From assembly GCA_031769625.1 (NCBI GenBank), contig JAUIMM010000737.1, positions 905,501-969,500 of the forward strand: a stretch of 64,000 nucleotides of DNA, in the 5' to 3' direction. Of the stretch, positions 58,001 to 64,000 are shown in pieces. Position 1 is the first letter of the stretch. Each line of letters starts with the position of its first letter. Position numbers and translations under genes: made by a program. Below the pieces are notes generated by a model. It had not been told where the DNA came from and made no database searches. It was given only the letters and a program-made list of their open reading frames with translations. Source of the stretch: Taudactylus pleione (Eukaryota; Chordata; Amphibia; Anura; Myobatrachidae).

Positions 58001-61000
58001 AAAACGCGCCAGTTCCTAAAACTCCGGACCTATTACACAACCCCCATAGTAATGGCCGCGTCCGAGGGAGGAAGAGAACAAACAGATAGAATCTCACTTT
58101 GAACACAATGATAAGAATGATCCCAGGAATGGATGCCAGGCGGACAAGCCAGCGCCACCCTAACGTCGGAGTAACCACCGATCCCAGCCCGATGATCAGT
58201 AGGGATCCGGCTAACCAGAAGAGCTGCAGGCAGAAGATTACAAGAAAACAATAATAATGTCATTTCCTGACACGATGATCTCTATGGCGACCATAATAAG
58301 TCATGTAACTGTATATCGCATATATAATGGGGGTGACCGTGCTGGCAAAGCGTAACAAATGTATTATGCAATGAACATAAAATACAGTACCATATAAAAA
58401 GTTGTTAATCTTAGATACGCTGCTTAGAAGCTCATGTTCTCAAACTAAACGTCTTGTTTGATTTGCGCTATAATAATGATAATAATAATATTATAAGATC
58501 TTTGGAACCTGCTCAATGTCTTTGTTGATATAATGATCTCTGGGCCTGATTCAGAGCCGGACGCTCTGACAGAGCGCTCGCTCTGAATCAGGGCCGGTCT
58601 TTTTTTTATTTATTTAGAACGGCCTCCTGGCCGCTCGCATAGCTGTGGGTGACCACCCACAGCTATAGCGAGCGGCCAGGAAGATGGTCGCTATGGTCAA
58701 GACCATCGGGCTTGCAACGAGACCCTTGTGGTAGGGTCTCGTGGCCGCAAGCCCCAGAGAGATTTCGGCTCTCACTTGTGATGTCAGTGGGGCCGCCCCC
58801 AAATGGAGGCGTTCACATGGGAACGCCTCAGTTTGGGCAGCCACTCCCCCGGCCCACCCACCAAAGGGGACGTGCTGTCACTCAACATCAACAGCACGCC
58901 CACTTGGGTACGAGACCCGGAGCGACGGTTTGCCCGTCGCTATCCGGGACTCGCGCATGCGATTGACGGAGCTGGCTCCGTCGTACGCATGCGCACTGGG
59001 CCACCATCGACCCGCTTGCGAGCGCATAGCGCTTGCGAGTGGGTCTGAATCAGGCCCTCAGTGTCCTCATGGAGACGATGTAGGAAATTTACTAAGAATC
59101 GTGTTTCAAGCCGAAACCAAATTCCCGGATATCGCTGGAACGTTTTACGATCAAAAATCCAAATGTACTAATCAGCGTATTTGTTTATTTACATTTGATT
59201 TCTGTTGTGTGTGAGATCAGACGATTTGCCCCATGTACAATGGATTCTGCTGTCACATCAAAGCATTTCATTATCGTAGCCCCTCCCCCTACTGCCTGTT
59301 TTCTCTGCACTGTACAGCAGGGGCAGAGCTATGATGGTGCGCTCATAGCACCACGACCCCTGCACCACCCACCTTTCCACCAACCACGCCCACTCTGTGC
59401 CAAGCTGGCAGCAAAGTTGGTTAGTATGGCGTTAAGTCGTGTTTAATCTTCAAGTTGCCAACGAAGTGACCGTTAGTAAGTCTCAGATTTTCTAATTTAT
59501 TGTGATATCACAGAAAACACCAAATTCATCTTTAGTAAATTCCCCCAAAGTTTCAGTTTCTGACGATGTATCATCTCCAGACAAAAATGTTTTTTAATTA
59601 CTTTTTAGATCCTTCAAAACGTCTGTTTATGTTTCAGCCGCTACTAAGAGGCAGCGCTACGGTCCCAATATCTATAATTCCCTGACCCAAATAAGAGCAA
59701 TTCTATGCCCTGTAACGTCAGATCCTCCTGCTACATGTATGTCGTCCTCTGCGTGTCTAAGCCAGTGATCAGACCCTACCTGGGATAAGGGAAGCATGTA
59801 TGTCATCCTCTGCGTATCTATGCCAGTGATCAGACCCTACCTGGGATAAGGGAAGCATGTATGTCATCCTCTGCGTGTCTATGCCAGTGATCAGACCCTA
59901 CCTGGGATAAGGGAAGCATGTATGTCATCCTCTGCGTGTCTATGTCAGTGATCAGTCCCTACCTGGGATAAGGGAAGCATGTATGTCATCCTCTGCGTGT
60001 CTATGCCAGTGATCAGACCCTACCTGGGATAAGGGAAGCATGTATGTCATCCTCTGCGTGTCTATGCCAGTGATCAGACCCTACCTGGGATAAGGGAAGC
60101 ATGTATGTCATCCTCTGCGTGTCTATGTCAGTGATCAGTCCCTACCTGGGATAAGGGAAGCATGTATGTCATCCTCTGCGTGTCTATGCCAGTGATCAGA
60201 CCCTACCTGGGATAAGGGAAGCATGTATGTCATCCTCTGCATGTCTATGTCAGTGATCAGTCCCTACCTGGGATAAGGGAAGCATGTATGTCATCCTGTG
60301 CGTGTCTATGCCAGTGATCAGACCCTACCTGGGATAAGGGAAGCATATATGTCACCCTCTGCGTGTCTATGCCAGTGATCAGACCCTACCTGGGATAAGG
60401 GAAGCATGTATGTCATCCTCTGCATGTCTATGCCAGTGATCAGACACTACCTGGGATAAGGGAAGCATGTATGTCATCATCTATGTGTCTATGCCAGTGA
60501 TCAGACAATACCTGGGATAAGGGAAGCATGTATGTCATCCTCTGCGTGTCTATGCCAGTGATCAGACCCTACCTGGGATAAGGGAAGCATGTATGTCATC
60601 CTCTGCATGTCTATGCCAGTGATCAGTCCCTACCTGGGATAAGGGAAGCATGTATGTCACCCTCTGGGTGTCTATGCCAGTGATCAGTCCCTACCTGGGA
60701 TAAGGGAAGCATGTATGTCATCCTCTGCGTGTCTATGCCAGTGATCAGACACTACCTGGGATAAGGGAAGCATGTATGTCATCATCTATGTGTCTATGCC
60801 AGTGATCAGACAATACCTGGGATAAGGGAAGCATGTATGTCATCCTCTGGGTGTCTATGCCAGTGATCAGTCCCTACCTGGGATAAGGGAAGCATGTATG
60901 TCATCCTCTGCGTGTCTATGCCAGTGATCAGACACTACCTGGGATAAGGGAAGCATGTATGTCATCATCTATGTGTCTATGCCAGTGATCAGACAATACC

Positions 61001-62710
61001 TGGGATAAGGGAAGCATGTATGTCATCCTCTGCGTGTCTATGCCAGTGATCAGACCCTACCTGGGATAAGGGAAGCATGTATGTCATCCTCTGCGTGTCT
61101 ATGCCAGTGATCAGACCCTACCTGGGATAAGGGAAGCATGTATGTCACCCTCTGCGTGTCTATGTCAGTGATCAGTCCCTACCTGGGATAATGGAAGCAT
61201 GTATGTCATCCTCTGCGTGTCTATGCCAGTGATCAGACCCTACCTGGGATAAGGGAAGCATGTATGTCACCCTCTGCATGTCTATGCCAGTGATCAGTCC
61301 ATACCTGGGATAAGGGAAGCATGTATGTCATCCTCTGCGTGTCTATGCCAGTGATCAGACCCTACCTGGGATAAGGGAAGCATGTATGTCATCCTCTGCA
61401 TGTCTATGTCAGTGATCAGTCCCTACCTGGGATAAGGGAAGCATGTATGTCATCCTCTGCGTGTCTATGCCAGTGATCAGACCCTACCTGGGATAAGGGA
61501 AGCATGTATGTCACCCTCTGCATGTCTATGCCAGTGATCAGACCCTACCTGGGATAAGGGAAGCATGTATGTCATCCTCTGCGTGTCTATGCCAGTGATC
61601 AGTCCCTACCTGGGATAAGGGAAGCATGTATGTCACCCTCTGGGTGTCTATGCCAGTGATCAGTCCCTACCTGGGATAAGGGAAGCATGTATGTCATCCT
61701 CTGCGTGTCTATGCCAGTGATCAGACACTACCTGGGATAAGGGAAGCATGTATGTCATCATCTATGTGTCTATGCCAGTGATCAGACAATACCTGGGATA
61801 AGGGAAGCATGTATGTCATCCTCTGCGTGTCTATGCCAGTGATCAGACACTACCTGGGATAAGGGAAGCATGTATGTCATCCTCTGCGTGTCTATGCCAG
61901 TGATCAGTCCCTACCTGGGATAATGGAAGCATGAATGTCATCCTCTGCGTGTCTATGCCAGTGATCAGACCCTACCTGGGATAAGGGAAGCATGTATGTC
62001 ATCCTCTGCGTGTCTATGCCAGTGATCAGACCCTACCTGGGATAAGGGAAGCATGTATGTCATCCTCTGCGTGTCTATGCCAGTGATCAGACCCTACCTG
62101 GGAAAAGGGAATCATGTATGTCATCCTCTGCGTGTCTATGCCAGTGATCAGACACTACCTGGGATAAGGGAAGCATGTATGTCATCCTCTGCGTGTCTAT
62201 GCCAGTGATCAGACCCTACCTGGGATAAGGGAAGCATGTATGTCATCCTCTGCGTGTCTATGCCAGTGATCAGTCCATACCTGGGATAAGGGAAGCATGT
62301 ATGTCATCCTCTGCGTGTCTATGCCAGTAATCAGACCCTACCTGGGATAAGGGAAGCATGTATGTCACCCTCTGCGTGTCTATGCCAGTGATCAGTCCAT
62401 ACCTGGGATAAGGGAAGCATGTATGTCAGCCTCTGCATGTCTATGCCAGTGATCAGGCACTACCTGGGATAATGGAAGCATGTATGTCATCCTCTGCATG
62501 TCTATGCCAGTGATCAGACCATACCTGGGATAAGGGAAGCATGTATGTCATCCTCTGCATGTCTATGCCAGTGATCAGTCCCTACCTGGGATAAGGGAAG
62601 CATGTATGTCATCCTCTGCATGTCTATGCCAGTGATCAGACCATACCTGGGATAAGGGAAGCATATATCCACGGAACTTCTTTGGTAAAAATTCAGTCTT
62701 AATAATTAGT
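42969..62710 (-). CDS. SVOPL: SVOPL (SV2-related, SVOP-like transporter), nine exons; 5' part outside window
   Basis: SVOPL is a 12-helix major-facilitator membrane protein related to SVOP/SV2; its substrate is not established. Nine minus-strand exons join with GT-AG introns and consistent phases into 988 bases (329 residues), starting within the LIIKTEFLP loop after TM4 and ending ETKGRALQ, within a few residues of the human C-terminus. Family marks include GWRWL, the PESARY loop, NILGINLIGRR after TM8, YTAEVYPTVMRA before TM11 and LPIETKGR at the end. SVOPL is preferred over SVOP because the SVOPL-specific LGIAFAYYGVILASSELLER and CYMLSPSDYQTMI segments are present and because TRIM24 is next door in convergent orientation, as in human. 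The first third of the protein lies beyond 64000. The last few codons could not be placed with confidence. Confidence 0.95.
43579..43668 (-). CDS. SVOPL: SVOPL exon: TM10-TM11 loop and TM11
   Basis: The acceptor is ctccccag and the donor is gcacag|gtaaga; 90 bases, 30 codons. It encodes VYPTVMRAIGMGTSGSVCRI and GAMAAPFIAQ, the loop and glycine-rich TM11 conserved in SVOP and SVOPL. Confidence 0.96.
44276..44831. repeat. 45-bp minisatellite abutting SVOPL exon and containing its donor, about 12 copies
   Basis: On the plus strand the unit is cacgctttacgtctagaggg plus acactaacctctgctgtgta and acagc. Read on the SVOPL sense strand, each unit contains acacagcagaggttagtgt, the same as the end of the exon at 44832 plus its splice donor. 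Some units are inverted or rearranged near 44425-44490, where acacacagcagaggtta appears on the plus strand. The 45-bp length keeps the SVOPL frame. Confidence 0.93.
44832..44913 (-). CDS. SVOPL: SVOPL exon: TM10
   Basis: The acceptor is cactcctacag and the donor is gcagag|gttagt; 82 bases. It encodes TGLIAILFCLRALVSANFNT followed by IYIYTAE, as in human SVOPL. The donor is GTTAGT, and its surroundings are duplicated many times in the 45-bp array that directly follows. Confidence 0.95.
45712..47332 (-). mobile_element. degenerate Tc1-type DNA transposon, copy 2
   Basis: Long inverted terminal repeats of about 200 bp are present: gcgcttcactttttacacat and ttccaaaatggaataaatt on the left, with the inverted forms (attccattttggaataagg, gtgaagcgttgtgaatactt) on the right. 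TA flanks are present. A 1.6-kb length is usual for the group. It lies in an SVOPL intron in the same orientation as SVOPL. Confidence 0.92.
45991..46924 (-). pseudogene. Tc1 transposase pseudogene
   Basis: The minus-strand start at 46924 gives MKSKELSVGLRDRIVSRHKS and then an early stop. The C-terminal half is open for 158 codons and includes GGGSIMLWGCFSVAGTGRL and FIFQQDNDPKHTAK with the second catalytic Asp. The third catalytic residue is changed: KPIKHLW instead of NPIEHLW. Inactive. Confidence 0.9.
47950..48354. repeat. 52-bp tandem repeat grown inside a hAT-type MITE, about 7 copies
   Basis: The unit is cacctgtgcacctgctgggt plus gacctgggaaatgtgtcagt and gagtaatgactg. The right end reads accgagtacgagaacctctg, the terminal repeat of the MITE at 12777-12977. 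The left terminal repeat is missing. It lies about 90 bp downstream, in the sense direction, of the SVOPL exon at 48444. Confidence 0.9.
48444..48555 (-). CDS. SVOPL: SVOPL exon: TM8-TM9
   Basis: The acceptor is attcatgtag and the donor is tcacg|gtaaga; 112 bases. It encodes NPFNILGINLIGRRWTLGLT and then MTTTGVFFLLLIICLS. The GRR loop is the repeated MFS signature between TM8 and TM9. Confidence 0.95.
48653..49295. mobile_element. older MITE split by a nested insertion
   Basis: The phrase gggggagatgtactaagtct at 48653 and, after the insertion, accaaccaatctgctactaa with its mirrored gagctgattggttggtac form the two parts of one palindromic MITE. The copy-4 element (48697-49181) sits inside it. 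Confidence 0.7.
48694..49184. mobile_element. CpG-rich MITE family, copy 4, with AGA flanks
   Basis: The element at 48697-49181 begins gggcctgattcagagccgg and ends gcgggtctgaattaggccc, with AGA on both sides. It shares gatggtcaagaccatcgcga and gcgtgctgtcactcaccat-type phrases with copies 1 and 5. Confidence 0.8.
49417..49583. repeat. interspersed repeat, first direct copy
   Basis: It begins cctctattgattgcaaaatt and contains gagatttgtctgtttctgtg and atcaggtagcacctcccatt. A second copy at 50097-50262 is about 90% similar by eye. Confidence 0.8.
50097..50262. repeat. interspersed repeat, second direct copy
   Basis: It is similar over its whole length to 49417-49583 and runs straight into the 65-bp array. 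Both copies are neighboured by the phrase ctgccgctgtctgtgacat, so the array grew from the flank of this repeat. Confidence 0.8.
50262..51340. repeat. 65-bp minisatellite, about 16 copies
   Basis: The unit is tattcctgctctgaccgtcg plus tccatactacaccagctgcc and gctgtctgtgacatattacc and tcccc. Copies differ at a few bases (cagctg or caactg; catatt, cattt or catgtt). Confidence 0.95.
51500..51655. mobile_element. palindromic MITE with ttgcccatagcaaccaatca arms
   Basis: The left arm ttgcccatagcaaccaatca and the right arm tgattggttgctatgagcaa are inverted complements about 55 bp apart. This arrangement is common in amphibian and fish genomes. It is non-coding. Confidence 0.75.
51801..51997 (-). CDS. 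SVOPL: SVOPL exon: TM7 and lumenal loop
   Basis: The acceptor is gtcattcccag and the donor is tcgcct|gtgagt; 197 bases. It encodes LGIAFAYYGVILASSELLER, an acidic variable loop (GADEEMDSN) in place of the human loop, then CFCYMLSPSDYQTMIISTVG. It ends in phase 1. Confidence 0.95.
52780..52995. mobile_element. MITE of the 'ccggcgccagaata' type
   Basis: The left side has cggcgccagaataccgac twice in tandem, the right side gggattctgacgccaggatt, its inverted relative. The core has gggttagagttaggctgcgg, related to the decayed copy at 20090-20440. Confidence 0.7.
53149..53222 (-). CDS. SVOPL: SVOPL exon: loop entering TM7 (short exon)
   Basis: This 74-base exon has no long open frame around it. 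The acceptor is cattattatag and the donor is atctg|gtaaat. It encodes ERTGSFCDLLDRKYLR and then TSLQIWVIW, aligning with human RFADLLDAKYLRTTLQIWVIW. Its phases fit exactly between the neighbouring exons (enters phase 0, leaves two bases TG that the next exon completes to Trp). A 46-bp array begins about 50 bp upstream in the sense direction. Confidence 0.93.
53268..56660. repeat. 46-bp minisatellite, about 73 copies with higher-order units
   Basis: The unit is gtgtgagtagtataggtggg plus agtagggtaggtgtgagggt and gtacca. Some copies are 28-30 bp with the middle lost. A 706-bp pattern is repeated: distinctive phrases at 54111, 54221 and 54441 recur at 54817, 54927 and 55147. A third, shorter partial copy has its marker at 55431, 614 bp on. 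Open frames of 360-600 codons on the minus strand are artefacts. It starts about 45 bp upstream, in the sense direction, of the SVOPL exon at 53149. Confidence 0.97.
56661..57256. other. SVOPL intron sequence, no further exon seen
   Basis: A stray aggtgtgagtaggataggtg pair at 56930 shows a detached fragment of the 46-bp array. I found no splice-bounded SVOPL-like peptide here. Confidence 0.45.
57257..57385 (-). CDS. SVOPL: SVOPL exon: central cytosolic loop with PESARY
   Basis: The acceptor is ttcccggcag and the donor is ttgtca|gtgagt; 129 bases, 43 codons. FIPESARYNVSVGN carries the PESxR motif of the sugar-transporter branch of the MFS, followed by the helical ATKTLERIARINRS segment and EGTIKEPLS. 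Confidence 0.95.
57530..57605. repeat. MITE fragment with gcatgctgggatgtgtagtt
   Basis: The phrase gcatgctgggatgtgtagtt followed by ccacatcagctgga is a well-known kind of vertebrate hAT-MITE end. Only this part is recognisable. Confidence 0.5.
58098..58223 (-). CDS. SVOPL: SVOPL exon: TM5-TM6
   Basis: The acceptor is ctgcctgcag and the donor is ttcaaa|gtgaga; 126 bases, 42 codons. It encodes LFWLAGSLLIIGLGSVVTPT, then LGWRWLVRLASIPGIILIIV and FK: two hydrophobic helices separated by the GWRW loop. Confidence 0.95.
58542..59057. mobile_element. CpG-rich MITE family, copy 5
   Basis: It begins gggcctgattcagagccgg and ends gtgggtctgaatcaggccc. The flanks are TCT on the left and TCA on the right, so the three-base target duplication has a mismatch. 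The interior matches copy 4 (tggtcaagaccatcg, ttgcaacgagacccttg). Confidence 0.8.
59058..59733. other. SVOPL intron sequence, nothing specific recognised
   Basis: Unique-looking sequence, apart from a possible dispersed repeat at about 59275-59405 (cccctgcaccacccaccttt). Confidence 0.35.
59734..62646. repeat. 61-bp minisatellite containing the SVOPL exon end and donor, about 47 copies
   Basis: On the plus strand the unit is cctacctgggataagggaag plus catgtatgtcatcctctgcg and tgtctatgccagtgatcaga and c. On the SVOPL sense strand every unit reads atgcttcccttatcccag followed by gtaggg or gtatgg. The first 18 bases are the last six codons (MLPLSQ) of the exon at 62647-62710 and the rest is its donor and downstream intron. 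The array ends exactly at the real exon. Confidence 0.97.
62647..62710 (-). CDS. SVOPL: SVOPL exon: loop after TM4 into TM5 (first in window)
   Basis: On the minus strand the acceptor is tctctttcag and the donor is cccag|gtatgg; 64 bases. One base completes a codon, then LIIKTEFLPKKF and RGYMLPLSQ follow, nearly identical to human SVOPL. The last 18 bases and the donor are the template for the 61-bp array that begins immediately downstream. Confidence 0.95.
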
Positions 62711-63145
62711 CTGAAAGAGAAAACAGAAGTTGTATAGGGAATATCATAACTAAAGAGAATAATTAGCTGCACAGTCTGCTTTAATAAAAAAAAATAGCAA
62801 AGTCCTGAGTGCTAGATAATAATGTTTAATATTAAATACATAAAGAACAACCTAGAAATACAGCAAACTAAATCGCAGTATAAGAACATAAACATGTTGG
62901 TTCCCCTGTGTAATTGTGGCAATCAGTAATTAGTCTTGTGTCTATATATGTATATTAAGGGACTGAAGTGCATTTGTACAAGTTCAATAGATCAACAGTT
63001 ACCTCCAAAGTGGAAGAGTGACAAAATAATATGGATATTTTTAATTATCTCAGTTTATTGGAAAGTAAAATAGTGGGACCCCAATATGTCAGTGTAGTGG
63101 AGAGGGCTCTTATAGCCCGTATAATGTAGTGTCCTACAGCTGTAC
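62711..63145. other. SVOPL intron upstream of the first visible exon
   Basis: A/T-rich sequence with the polypyrimidine tract of the acceptor at 62711-62725 (minus strand). No further exon is seen. The preceding SVOPL exon, expected to end in a SQG-type codon, is beyond the window. Confidence 0.5.
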
Positions 63146-63494
63146 ACATACTTACCGACTCTCCCGGAAATTGCGGGAGACACCCAAATTTGTGGGCAGT
63201 CCCCCGCACCCCCGGAAGAGTAGAGGGTCCCCCCGCATCCTGCCACTTCCTAACGATATGGGCACTATGGGATGGATAAAGCTGTGAATCGCGGGTACAC
63301 AGGGAGGGGGTGGGGCCCAACGTGTTTCTATGCAAATTACTTCATATTGGTCCCTTGATCGGGCAGCAAATCTCAGCATTCCCTGTGAGGGGGAGGGGCC
63401 TAATGATGATTAGCGCTGGGCCCCGCCCCCAGTTAGTGCCATCTCTCCACTGAGCTTCTCCCGGAGGAGACAGCTGAAAAGTAGGTAAGTATAT
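63146..63494. mobile_element. MITE with atacttacc inverted ends
   Basis: The left end catacttaccgactctccc and the right end ggaggagacagctgaaaagt followed by aggtaagtat are inverted relatives. The interior is GC-rich (cgggagacacccaaatttg, ggccccgcccccagtt). It is non-coding. Confidence 0.65.
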
Positions 63495-63539
63495 CTGTAC
63501 ATATGTATGTATGCATGCCATGTCAACATGATAGAATGT

Positions 63540-63800
63540 TGACCTACTGTCCCTGGATCACCTACCAGTCACTTACCTAGGCCCGGCATTATCTTCTGGG
63601 TCCTGGCAGTCATGTGATCAACAGTACCGGCACAGACGGGTGACTCAGCGGCATTCCGGTGAGTATTTCCCCTCAGAATGTCGGCAATGACATGTCAACA
63701 TTCCGAGGATGCCGACAGTATGCTTGTTGAAATGTTGAACCATGTATATATTCTAGTGTCGACATTCTGGTGTTGACATTGTGAATGATGAATGATGTCA
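63540..63800. repeat. decayed MITE of the gtcaacattccg type
   Basis: The words catgtcaacattccgagga, gtgtcgacattctggtgtt and gacattgtgaat are mutually inverted or repeated. The wording resembles the fragment at 11345-11485. Confidence 0.45.
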
Positions 63801-64000
63801 TGGTTACTGTTAACCATCTGACCAGATACCGAGTTCCGGGTGGTCTCCGCCGTCCAGGCCCAGGGGGCGCCACTAACGTGCACTGGTGCAGATTCATAGG
63901 TTCTTACTGGCAGGGTCCCTGAGCCACCGGCTATAGAGCAGGATCGCCGCTGTGAACAGAAAACCTCCATCTTGCTGTTGGCGGCTGACCCTAAGCAGTG

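Noticed and set aside
59734..62646. CRISPR-like regular repeat array
   Set aside because: The repeats are directly adjacent with no unique spacers, the host is a vertebrate, and no cas genes are present. It is a minisatellite.
63673..63970. Minus-strand 91-codon frame as the preceding SVOPL exon
   Set aside because: It lacks the expected hydrophobic SQG-ending segment and no GT donor follows in the right phase.

Overview
The window is vertebrate nuclear DNA, most likely from a frog with a large, repeat-rich genome. That call rests on intron-split vertebrate genes, two decayed Tc1 transposons, hAT-like and Harbinger-like MITEs, and very many minisatellites. I cannot name the species. There is no sign of bacterial, organellar or viral gene organisation, and no CRISPR array, rRNA or tRNA.

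Two protein genes are present and they converge. TRIM24 (TIF1-alpha) is on the + strand. I can place 18 coding exons from 10825 to the stop at 34537, every junction GT-AG and every phase consistent. They match exons 2-19 of the vertebrate gene: the last RING cysteines, both B-boxes, the coiled coil, the Q/P-rich middle, the HP1 and nuclear-receptor boxes, the PHD finger and the bromodomain. Exon 1, with most of the RING, lies upstream. A 3' UTR of about 3.4 kb probably ends near 37985. SVOPL, an MFS transporter of the SV2-related family, is on the - strand. Nine exons (62710 down to 42969) cover the region from about TM5 to just before the C-terminus; one short exon at 53149-53222 has no long open frame and was found by translating across the splice sites. 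The human TRIM24/SVOPL neighbourhood has the same convergent order.

Layout: 1-10824, TRIM24 intron 1 with degenerate satellite, a SINE-like pair, a 27-bp minisatellite and a complete hAT-like element; 10825-34537, TRIM24 exons separated by minisatellites (units about 21-94 bp) and MITEs; 34538-38000, 3' UTR; 38000-42968, intergenic MITE cluster plus a dead Tc1 copy; 42969-62710, SVOPL exons with introns holding a second dead Tc1 copy and the largest arrays (46-bp unit over 3.4 kb, 61-bp unit over 2.9 kb, 65-bp unit over 1.1 kb); 62711-64000, SVOPL intron.

The most unusual signal is the relation between minisatellites and exons. In two SVOPL introns the repeat unit contains a copy of the neighbouring exon's 3' end together with its 5' splice site, so the real donor is followed by about 47 (61-bp unit) or about 12 (45-bp, in-frame unit) copies of itself. 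A TRIM24 array starts within 5 bp of a donor, and many other arrays lie within about 100 bp of an exon. Long open frames inside the arrays are a consequence of the repetition, not genes.
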